From NCBI RefSeq assembly GCF_963576675.1, contig NC_088917.1, forward strand, positions 80,462,610 to 80,526,609: a stretch of DNA of 64,000 nucleotides, given 5' to 3'. Source of the stretch: Euphorbia lathyris (lineage: Eukaryota; Streptophyta; Magnoliopsida; Malpighiales; Euphorbiaceae). A program made the translations under genes and the position numbers. Below are positions 44,555 to 53,399 of this stretch, piece after piece (the stretch's first letter is position 1; every line of letters starts with the position of its first letter). The notes beneath the pieces are model-generated. The model saw only the letters and a program-made list of their open reading frames with translations. It was not told the DNA's origin and did no database searches.

Positions 44555-46415
44555 TATTTTTATTTTTATAATACGGGCTCGTTTGGTTTACATATTGTTT
44601 GCTGTTGTTGCTGTTTTTCCAATTTTGTAAAATGCTGTTTTTCGGTTATGAAAAACAAATATAACCAAACACTAAAAAATATCAATTTTGAAATGAAAAT
44701 GTCAAAAACGAGGAGAAAATGAAATAGTCAAACACCCCCTACATCTATCAACTTGGCGTTATGAAAGGCAAACTGTTAAAAGTATCTATTTTAAAGTGAA
44801 AATGACAAACATGATGAGAAAATGAAATAGTCAAACACCCCTGCACTGCATCTATCAACTTGGTGTTATGATTTTACAAAATATTATGATTAAAAAAAAT
44901 TCAAATCATCAGTCGTCGAATAGATTACTTTAAGAGTCCGTTTGTTTTATCGGTTATCTGCTGTTGGAAAAAATTGCTTTTCCAAAAAGCATAGATTTTC
45001 TGCTTTAGTAAAAGACCAATTTTCAGTTGTAAAATGCAAATAGAAGGTCACTAACCAAACACCTAAAACTCTCAATTTTTGAATTAAAAAGACAAACATG
45101 AGCATGAAAATAAGCAACCAAACACTCCTAAATAAGTTTAACAATTAATAAGACACTTTGCAAACTTTACGGAGCTAATCAATTTTTTGAACCAATTTCA
45201 AAGTTTCTTGATACATTAAGTTTTTTTTATTTATTTTGGCCTAATAGACAAATAACCCCCTGAACTTGTCTAAATATTGCAACTGCCCCCTTCAAATTTC
45301 AATTATAATAACTTACCCCTCAAACTTGTCCAATTGTAAAATAGAACCCCAAATTGCTGACATGGACTGCAATTGAAGAGACACGTGAAATACAAAAGTT
45401 GCGACGCTCGTGGAATGTGATAATCAAATCTTTGGATCCAAAAAAATCAGTATTTAAGTAACCAAATCCCTAATTCTTCAACTTATTCTTCAACCTAACG
45501 GTAAATCAGCAATCCTCAATTCTTCTTCTTTTTATTATTCCTATTTGTTTTTTTAGTGATCTCTTGATTCAAAATTTTAGGATATTACGGGGGTGAAAAG
45601 GTGTTTATGTGGAGAAATAGCTCCATTGAAGATTTCATGGCGTGATACGAATCCGGAGAAACGTTTTTACGGTTGCTTAAAGTACGGGGTAAAAAAAATC
45701 CCAATTTAAGGTTATGTTTTACAATTGGACAAGTTTGAGGGGTTATGTTTTACAATAGGACAAGTTTGAGGGGTAAGTTGTTACAATTAAAAGTTAGAGG
45801 AGGCAATTGCAATATTTGTACAAGTTCAGGGGGTTATTTGTGTATTAGGTCTTTTATTTTTTCGAATATTTTTTTTTCCAAGAGGGTAGATATTAAACTT
45901 ACAAACTCTATTTTTCAAATTAGAGGTATCAGTAGCGTTTACCTGGACCCTAAATGACCAAATAAATTTGGTCATTCACTGTTAGATCTAGACTTATTAG
46001 ATCTAGGCACGTGCAACACACTTCCACATCCAACTTATTTTTTTTATAACCAATTGATTATATTATTTTACGCAAATTCAATGAACTAATGAACATTTTT
46101 ATATAAGTTCAATGAGCTATCAAAACACTTTGAAAGTTAGAGGGGGAATCAACCTTTCTGGGCAAATAATATATTAAGCCATAAAATAATATACTATACA
46201 TCATGCAACTAACTAATGACTAATATTTTTATATCACTCTTTGACTTTTATACCTCCAAACATGTCATAACAACTCCACATTATAAAAATAAAATATAAA
46301 ATTCTTTCAAATTAAAAAAATAAAAATTAAACTCTAATCCTAAAAAAAAAATCATATAAATACATACATATAACCTTAATTATACTCTTAAGAAATCAAA
46401 TCAAAAAATGGAATT
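44555..46415 (+). pseudogene. Beheaded P450 copy: duplicated upstream region and start codon, coding region lost
   Basis: This stretch matches 46563-47896 along its length apart from insertions: the same 'agagtccgtttgttttatc', 'caatttcaaagtttcttgat', 'aaacatgtcataacaactcc' and 'tactcttaagaaatcaaatc' in the same order. It has the same TATA box (TATAAATA, 46355-46362) and ATG (46408-46410) as the intact P450. After ATGGAATTT the match ends abruptly and a MITE arm begins. So a second P450 gene once stood here, or its promoter was copied alone. The 614-bp element at 45238-45851 is an insertion in this copy only. Confidence 0.85.
45238..45851. mobile_element. Pack-MULE-like element carrying a GRF zinc-finger fragment
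   Basis: Ends GGCCTAATAGAC...GTATTAGGTC with arms of about 100 bp ('cttgtctaaatattgcaact' / 'ttgcaatatttgtacaagtt'). The 9-bp flanks atttatttt and ttttatttt match at 8 of 9. Between the arms, about 45590-45690 (+) encodes RCLCGEIAPLKISWRDTNPE followed by KRFYGCLKYG: the CxCG...S...NP..RFYGC pattern of GRF-type zinc fingers. No start codon, and stops nearby, so it is a captured exon piece. The matching spot in the second upstream copy (about 47340) lacks it, an empty site. Confidence 0.75.
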
Positions 46416-46562
46416 TATAAACCGTAAAAAATCTAACAAACAGATAGAATGACTAAACAGTTCACTGAGAAAAAGGTTAGAGATCTTACCGTGTGTTTTT
46501 GAAAATACATAGATTAAACAGTGTGTTTTGTCAAAATATAAGAACTAATAAATTAATTACCC
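46416..46562. repeat. Single arm of the 9006-9564 MITE, fused to the P450 relic start
   Basis: From 'ataaaccgtaaaaaatctaa' to 'aaattaattaccc' it is the reverse complement of 9006-9155, i.e. exactly one terminal arm. It starts three codons into the P450 relic and ends where the second upstream copy begins. A deletion between a MITE in the lost P450 and the present junction would give this structure. Confidence 0.75.
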
Positions 46563-46987
46563 TTATTTTTATAATACGTACTTTTGGTTTACATGTTGTT
46601 GGAAAAAACAGTTTTTCCCAAAAACAGAAATTCTTTACTTTTTGTAAGAGGATGTTTTTCTAGCTATGAAAGACTAACAAAACCAAACTTTTAAAAGTAT
46701 CAATTTTGAAGTGAAAAAGACAAATACGAGGAAACAAATGGAGTAGCCAAAATATCAACTTGGTGTTATGATTTTACAAAATATTATGATTAAAAAAATT
46801 CAAGCCAACAGTCATCAAATAGATTACTTTAAGAGTCCGTTTGTTTTATCTACTGTTTGTTGTTGTTGTTATGGTTAGCTGTTTGTTGTTGGAAAAATCT
46901 GTTTTTTTTTCAAAATATAGGGACTCTCTACTTTTGTAAAAATGCTACTTTTAAGATATAAAAGACAAATAAGAGGTCACTAACCAA

Positions 46988-47169
46988 CAGTAGTGTTCAC
47001 ATGGACCCTGATGACCACGGTGAATTTGGCCATTCACCGTTAGATGTAGGCTGATTAAAATCCTAAAGTGGAGATTCAAAGCATCCTAAGGCTTAGATTT
47101 AATCAGCCTACATCTAACGGTGAATGACCAAATTCACCATGGTCATTAGGGCCCATGTGAACACTACTG
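46988..47169. repeat. 182-bp MITE with perfect 10-bp TSD and an empty site in the window
   Basis: CAGTAGTGTTCACATGG...CCATGTGAACACTACTG, with arms of about 80 bp ('ttcaccgttagatgtaggct' inverted at 'agcctacatctaacggtgaa'). Target duplication cactaaccaa at 46978-46987 and 47170-47179. The sister copy near 45044-45053 has cactaaccaa once and no element. Confidence 0.92.
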
Positions 47170-47834
47170 CACTAACCAAACACCTAATATTTTTCATTTT
47201 AAAGTAAAAAGACAAATATAAACCTGAAAAAAAAGCAACTAAATACCCTCTAAATATGTTTAACAATTAACGAGACACTTTGCAAAGTTTACGAGACTAA
47301 TCAATTTTTTGAACCAATTTCAAAGTTTCTTGATAAATTAAGTTTTTTTTTCGAATATTTTTTTTAAAAGAGGGTAGATATTAAACTTACAAACTCTATT
47401 TTTCAAATTAGAGGTATCAATAGTGTTTACTTGGACCATGTCATTCACTGTTAGATCTAGACTTATTAGATCTAGGCACGTGCAACACACTTCCACATTC
47501 AACTTACTATTTTTTTTATAACCAAGTGATTAATTGATTATATTTTACGCAAATTCAAGAAACTAACTAAACATTTTATACAAGTTATCAAAACGCTTTG
47601 AAAGTTTAGAGGGCCAATTAACTTTTCTAGACAAGTTCACTGACAAATAATATATTAAGCCATAAAATAATATACTATACATCATGCAACTAATGACTAA
47701 TTTTTTTATATCACTCTTTGACTTGTATACCTCCAAACATGTCATAACAACTCCACATTATAAAAATAAAATATAAAATTCTTTCAAATAAAAAAATAAA
47801 TTAAAAATTAAACTCTAATCCTAAAAAAAAATCC

Positions 47835-47842
47835 TATAAATA
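47835..47842 (+). promoter_or_regulatory. P450 TATA box
   Basis: TATAAATA, 46 bp before the ATG at 47888, giving a short A-rich leader of about 20 nt. The same box with the same spacing is in the relic copy (46355-46362). Confidence 0.7.
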
Positions 47843-47887
47843 CATACATATAACCTTAATTATACTCTTAAGAAATCAAATCAAAAA

Positions 47888-49405
47888 ATGGAGTTTTTCT
47901 TCATCATATTAGTTTCTCTTTCCTTATGTTTCCTACTAAAACTTCTTATTTTTCCTTCAAACCCGACGAAAAATCTCCCTCCCGGTCCTTCAAAAATCTC
48001 CCTTTTTTCAAATTTCATCTTCGGAAGAAAATCATTTTCCGAATTAGGCCCAATTATCTCTTCTTTACGCAAAAAATACGGTCCTCTAATCACTATTAAT
48101 CTCGGCTCTCAACCTACTATTTACATAACCAACAATTCTCTCGCTCACAAAGCCCTCGTCCAAAACGGCGCCGTTTTTGCCGACCGACCTCAGTCGATTA
48201 ACAATCTTATTGTTAGTAACTCCAAAAAAATCATTAGTAAATCATCTTACGGGCCCGTTTGGCGAGCACTTCGACGGAATCTCACCGCTGGAGTTCTCCA
48301 TCCGTCGCAGTTGAGAGCTTTCTCGACCATTAGGAAGAGGGTTCTCGATAACTTGATTAACGGGCTTGAAAAGGAGTCAAATGGAGGAAATAAGACGGTG
48401 TTTGTGGAGGAGTATTTTCGACACGCTATATTTTCGTTGCTAATACTATTGTGTTTCGGTGAAAACGTCGACGAAAATCAGATTAAAGAAGTTGAGGTAG
48501 CGCAACTTAAGCTTTTTAAGAATTTCCACCGGTTTAAGCTTTTTATATTCTTTCCTAGAATAGGGAAGTTCGTGTTCAAGAAAGTGTGGACCGAGCTTAC
48601 CGGAATCGTCACGGGTTACGACGATGTTATCCGCCCGTTGATTCAAGCAAGAACAAAGGAAATTTCGGAGAATTCAACAAAAGATGATGAATGTACTAAC
48701 TTTTACGTCGACACATTACTAAACCTTCAAGTCCCCGGCGAGGAAGGTAACATCACGGAAAACGACATCGTCGGACTATGCAACGAGTTCGTCAGCGCGG
48801 GTACGGACACGACAATGATTGCTTTACTATGGATAATGGCAAACGTCGTTAAATACCCCGAAATCCAAGAGAAAATATTGGAGGATATAAAGAACGCAAT
48901 TGGCGACGAAAAAAAGAGTATTAGCGAGGAAGATTTAAACAAAATGCCATACGTTAAAGCCGTGGTTCTTGAAGGTCTTCGGCGACATCCCCCGGGATAT
49001 GCTCCGGCGACTCCCCACGCGGTGATAGAAGATGTGGAATTCGGGGGTTATAGTATACCGAAAGGAACGGCGATCAATTTCTTGATTGCGGATATCGGGA
49101 GAGACCCGAAAATATGGGAAAACCCGATGGAATTTCAGCCGGAGAGGTTTATGAAAAGCGATGATGTTCGGAGCTTTGATGTGACCGGAAATAGGGAGAT
49201 TAAAATGATGCCGTTTGGAGCGGGGAGAAGAGTTTGTCCTGGATATGGTTTAGCTATGCTTCATATGGAATATCTCGTCGCTAATTTGGTTAGGAATTTT
49301 CAGTGGTCAAAGGTTGATGGAGAAGAAGTTGATTTGACTGAGAAATTTGATCTCACTATTTCAATGAAAAATCCATTGGGAGTTCGTTTATTTCCTCGGG
49401 TTTAA
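47888..49405 (+). CDS. Cytochrome P450, CYP89A-like, single exon, 505 aa
   Basis: Full length and intact. An N-terminal membrane anchor (residues about 3-22) and PPGP hinge (31-34) place it on the ER. WRALR (C-helix, 125-129), AGTDTT (I-helix oxygen-binding, 304-309), EGLR (ExxR, 362-365), PERF (418-421) and heme loop FGAGRRVCPG (443-452, Cys450 ligand) are all present. GLRRHPPG, GGYSIPKGTAINF and IKMMPFGAGRR are typical of CYP89A, an A-type plant family without introns. Some CYP89A members oxidise chlorophyll catabolites; the substrate here cannot be told. Electrons would come from NADPH-P450 reductase. The promoter region is duplicated upstream, and the downstream region is a MITE that begins within a few bases of the stop. 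Next-best alternative: the neighbouring CYP77/CYP89 clan members. Confidence 0.9.
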   Translation: MEFFFIILVSLSLCFLLKLLIFPSNPTKNLPPGPSKISLFSNFIFGRKSFSELGPIISSLRKKYGPLITINLGSQPTIYITNNSLAHKALVQNGAVFADRPQSINNLIVSNSKKIISKSSYGPVWRALRRNLTAGVLHPSQLRAFSTIRKRVLDNLINGLEKESNGGNKTVFVEEYFRHAIFSLLILLCFGENVDENQIKEVEVAQLKLFKNFHRFKLFIFFPRIGKFVFKKVWTELTGIVTGYDDVIRPLIQARTKEISENSTKDDECTNFYVDTLLNLQVPGEEGNITENDIVGLCNEFVSAGTDTTMIALLWIMANVVKYPEIQEKILEDIKNAIGDEKKSISEEDLNKMPYVKAVVLEGLRRHPPGYAPATPHAVIEDVEFGGYSIPKGTAINFLIADIGRDPKIWENPMEFQPERFMKSDDVRSFDVTGNREIKMMPFGAGRRVCPGYGLAMLHMEYLVANLVRNFQWSKVDGEEVDLTEKFDLTISMKNPLGVRLFPRV

Positions 49406-49406
49406 T

Positions 49407-49734
49407 CGAAATCGTATACATTTCCGGGGTTTCGAAGTTATCCAAAAACTGGAACCGACTCTCAGAACTTCAAAACCTTACGACTATCTCCTCATTTTGC
49501 TTATTTCGAACAAATAACCCTTCAAATGCCACGTGACAGTTCGTGATTGGAACTTCAAAACGGTCACAAGTAACCCACTACTATCATGTACTTCGAATCA
49601 CGCATTGTCACGTGACATTTGAGGGGTAATTTGTTTCAAATAGACAAGTTAAATGAGTTAGTTGTAATGTTTTAAAGTTCAGGAGATCAGTTGCAATTTC
49701 GGATAATTTCGAGGGACTGTGGATGTATTATGCC
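49407..49734. repeat. MITE of the GGNTTAATAC family directly after the P450 stop
   Basis: The right end is GGATGTATTATGCC; the left arm 'gtatacatttccggggtttc' is its degraded inverse and starts 1-10 bp after the TAA (49403-49405). 'tcgaagttatccaaaaactg' / 'ttgcaatttcggataatttc' and 'gccacgtgacagttcg' / 'cattgtcacgtgacattt' are paired. Any P450 3' UTR and poly(A) site are therefore MITE sequence. Confidence 0.72.
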
Positions 49735-50136
49735 TTATTTAATTAATTAATTGCAAAGTTTGTTTTTAATTATGAAGTGTTTTTGGGAATTCTATTGGCA
49801 AAAGGATTTCTGTTTATTATAATAAGTTTGTTTCATTATTTTTGTATCATTGAAGTGAAATAATACTAAATTTGTTTTTTTTTTCTTGGGCTTAAATTTA
49901 GAACTCTTCGTGGGCTGGGTTGGTCGGACTGAGTTCGGACGGGGTTCAATCGGGCTGCACATTAAAATCATATGGCCAGGCCCATCCCAGCTCGCACCTT
50001 TCAAAATTCAGGCTCGGAACGGGCTCAACCCAATCACAAAACATAAATTCCAAGCACAGCGAAACCCAGTCCGTCCAAACTTTTTATGAAATAAAATTAA
50101 TTTTAAAATTTAATGCTAAATTATATAAGGTAAAAA

Positions 50137-50562
50137 GCATAATTAAGTTCCTGAACTTTACATGTTTTAAGGATCAAACTCTTGATCATTGATCCTGTTA
50201 TGAATTTGGCGCTTATTTAACTTTTTCGTCGAGTTTAGGAAAAGAGAAGATCGATTGGGCGATTATAATGCTAAAAATCGCAAAATATACGAGGAGAAGA
50301 TCAAGTTTGGAAAAATCTACTGGAAATTAATTTCTGTAATTTCTTTTACTTTTACTCTCTATCTATCATAGTCAATAAACTCTTATTTTTATTTGTCTAT
50401 GTCAATAGGCTAAATCGCCCTAACAATGCATGCCGTCCAAACTCGACGAAAAAATTTAATAAAGCCCAAATACATAACATAATGGAAAATAATTGATTAG
50501 AGGCTTGATCCTTAAAACATATAAAGTTCAGAGATTTAATTATAATTTTTGCCTTTATATAA
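50137..50562. repeat. Palindromic repeat, 'ttttcgtcgagttt' family
   Basis: Left 'taattaagttcctgaacttt' ... 'aactttttcgtcgagttt' and right 'aaactcgacgaaaaaattta' ... 'aaagttcagagatttaatta' are inverted. Related to 26220-26615. Confidence 0.7.
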
Positions 50563-50613
50563 TATCCCAATACGTAAAATCGTGAGTTTTTGTAAAAATA
50601 ATATAACAATGTA

Positions 50614-50874
50614 CTACATCCGTTTCATATTACATGTCTTTCTAGAGATTTTTTTTGTTTCATATTACATGTCATTTTATATGATCAGTACACGTTAAGT
50701 TATCTTTTTTTTTACTATAAAACGTGGGTTTACGGAAATTAATTAGAATAATGGACTTATTATAGAATAAATAAATATTAGAATCAATAAATAAGGGGCA
50801 ACAACGTCTTTTTTTCAATATCCGTAATTTCTATACAACTCTCTACAAAGACATGTAATATGAAACGGAAGAAG
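50614..50874. repeat. Stowaway-type (Tc1/mariner) MITE with TA target duplication
   Basis: 261 bp with ends CTACATCCGTTTCATATTAC / GTAATATGAAACGGAAGAAG, close to the CTCCNTCCGT Stowaway consensus, flanked by TA (50612-50613 and 50875-50876). Confidence 0.85.
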
Positions 50875-51315
50875 TAACTTACATAATAATTTATAATCCA
50901 AGCAAATAAAAATTCTAACTAGAATACAAAAATTTAAAAATGAAACTTCTTATTCGTTTTCTAGGTACAGATATAAACTCCATAATTATTTCTTTCTCAA
51001 ACTGAAACTTAATAAAGTACTGAATTTATCTTTTTAATTTTTTTAAAACTTAATAATTTATTAACTTACAATTAGCTTAATTATAATTATAAATAAACAA
51101 TAAAAAAATATAATTATAAATATAAACATGAGTTTCGGGTCGGACCGGGTTGGGCTTGGTTTTAAGTTAAATCCCAAGTCTAATCCAACTTATGTTTGGA
51201 CTTATACGGGCTTGGACTGGACATGACCAACTACTCAAAATGTATATCCAAGTGTAACCCATAATGAGCGGGCCTAGATGGGTTGAGTAGGCCAACGGAC
51301 CAGTGAACATGTCTA

Positions 51316-51796
51316 GGCTTAATACATTGTTTGCTGTCTAAACTTGTCTAAGAAGTTTGATTGAGCCGTGAACTTTTAAAATATCCTAATAACCCCCTCA
51401 ACATGCTTAAATTTAGTTAACTAATCACTCGATTGTAAAGAAAATAAGTTGCATGTGGAATATATGTTGCACATGTATTGGAAAAATAAAGCGACCAAGC
51501 TCGGAGTATGAGGTTCTAATATCAAAGAGGATTACAATTGAGCAAGTAAAAACTTGCATGTTTTGATCAATTATGTGAATTATATAATAACATTTCAAGA
51601 CGCGTGCAACACATTGCACATGCAGCTTACTGTTTTTTTTTTTGCAACCGAGTGATTAATTAATTACTTTTAAGCAAGTTGACGGGGTTATCAGAACATT
51701 TGAAGCAAGTTTGGGGGGACTATTGAGATGTTTTGAAAGTTGAGGGATCAATCAAGATTTTTGAACAAGTTCAGAGGGTGGATGATGTATTAATCC
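51316..51796. repeat. MITE of the GGNTTAATAC family
   Basis: GGCTTAATACATTGTTTGC...GATGATGTATTAATCC with paired arms ('ttgattgagccgtgaacttt' / 'ggatcaatcaagatttttga'). A related single arm continues at about 51797-51950. The target duplication is not clear. Confidence 0.7.
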
Positions 51797-52029
51797 GTCA
51801 TTGAATTTGTCAAAAAACTTGATTGACTCCCTAAACTTTCAAATTATTCTGATAGTCCCCTTAACTTACTTCAAATGTTTAATATCCCCAAACTTAATCT
51901 ATCGGTTGCAAAGAAGTAAACTGTATGCGGAAGACGTGTTGCACGGACTGTGGAAAAGTCAAATGAATTGACACATAAAAGACACGTCGGACTTGGACGG
52001 ACATGTGGAAAAAAAGGAAAGTGGGTTAA

Positions 52030-52800
52030 TTAATTTTATTTTTATCGTGGAATCCAATATCTCTTGTTACTTGAGCATAATTTTTAGCCTCCCTTGCTCT
52101 AGTTGTAAGAACTCTTCCTAAACTTTTAAACCACAATTAAAAGTTATTATAATCCACTTTACAAAGGGGTATTGATATTTACCGTCCGTCCCTAAATTAC
52201 TTATCACCGCCCCCATTTAGACAATTCTATCATTTTCATACAAAAATGTCAAAACTGAAAATTTGGATATTGGAGAGAATCGATCAAAATTTGGTCTAGG
52301 TGGATGTCGGATCCGTCCGGTCCAGCATCCGCTCAGCCTATGGCCGGACAGATCCGACATCCGCTTAGGCCAAATTTTGGTTGATGCAAAATCGTAAAAT
52401 TTTTAGTGACGAAAAATGCTAAATCGTTCAATTTTTTTGCGACAAAAGAATGCAAAATTCTCCAAATTTTTATGACGAAAAATGCAAAATTGTCACAAAA
52501 AATATACATTATTTTCATGATTTTTTTTGATGAAAAACATAAATTTTAATGTTTCCGACTCGTTATCATCCATTTCCGGGGTTGGGTTATCACATATTAA
52601 TTATTTTTATAATTTCAATTGTTGTTGTTTGGATTTGTGATTTTGGAAAGAGAATTTTCAATTTTCGAGAAACGCGAAAAAATCCAAATAAAAACGGTAA
52701 ATAGTAAAAATGAGCGGTATTTAGCAATCCATAGGCTTTCTTTGTGTTAGTCCAAGTCCACGTGTAACGAAACGGGGCGTTTTATTTAGTGTTATTGCTT
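52030..52800. repeat. Gene-free stretch with a hairpin and a short tandem repeat
   Basis: 52285-52380 folds back: 'ggatgtcggatccgtccgg' against 'ccggacagatccgacatcc', flanked by 'aaaatttgg' / 'ccaaatttt'. 52385-52500 has about three degenerate units of 35-38 bp ('gacgaaaaatgcaaaattg'). The rest is AT-rich. No gene recognised. Confidence 0.6.
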
Positions 52801-52819
52801 TTCGTCCCAATCCCCTCCC

Positions 52820-53179
52820 TCTCGATTTCACTAATTCATAAATCCCAAATCGGAGACCGTCGTTCCTCGCTGCTCCCAGGACCCACCCCACCGGTCAGTT
52901 GGTCACCGCTGCCGCTTTTCCTCACCGTCGACTGAGAAAAGGCGTCGATTCTGAATTCTGCAGGTGGTGGTAACATCAATTCTATTATTTGATTGACTGA
53001 TCTGATTCTGAAGATATCCTCTATTTCTGAAAGCAAAATGTATCCTCTATTTGTCTGATAGTTTATTCATAGAAGTTAGAGGGAGAAGGATTGAATACTT
53101 TCTGTAAATTTCGAGCTCAAGTTCCTCTGTTCCTCATATCGCCTCTCTGGAAGCTCTTGCAATCTGCCACTCATCTCAG
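52820..53179 (+). other. Possible 5' leader exon upstream of the STICHEL-like fragment
   Basis: A CT-rich, less AT-rich segment without a long frame, ending in a strong donor (CAG|GTGAGT at 53179/53180) that faces an acceptor (TTCTTCAG, 53398-53399) at the first STICHEL-like exon. It looks like a 5' UTR exon plus a 220-bp intron. It could be the parent gene's own leader left after an internal deletion, or an unrelated promoter. Confidence 0.4.
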
Positions 53180-53399
53180 GTGAGTTTATCTTTCACTTAA
53201 TCTTGGTTTTCATTGTTCTTTCTGCAAATTGTAGTTTGTTATTAGAATCTGTCAATTGGAGTCCGTTATTTTGTTATTAGAATCTGTCAATTGGAGTAGT
53301 TAATTGCACAATAAGGAATGCATGTGTACAATCATGTTTGAATTTTCTCCCTCAGTACAATTAGCTAATACATATTTGATGTTTTGAATTATTCTTCAG

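Larger units (their letters stand above)
46563..47887 (+). repeat. Second copy of the P450 upstream region
   Basis: Direct copy of 44555-46407 without the Pack-MULE-like element and with the 46988-47169 MITE inserted. It runs into the intact P450 start codon. Divergence is small (scattered substitutions and short indels). Confidence 0.8.
49885..51315. repeat. GGGCTGGGTT-type palindromic element with two nested MITEs
   Basis: 49890-50090 (cgtgggctgggttgg, gaacgggctcaaccc) and 51125-51300 (cgggtcggaccgggttgggc, gggcctagatgggttgag) are the outer parts. The centre holds 50137-50562 and 50614-50874 and AT-rich DNA. No gene. Confidence 0.5.

Noticed and set aside
45590..45690. GRF zinc finger as a functional host gene
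   Set aside because: No start codon, stops close by, and enclosed by transposon inverted ends; kept as a captured fragment.
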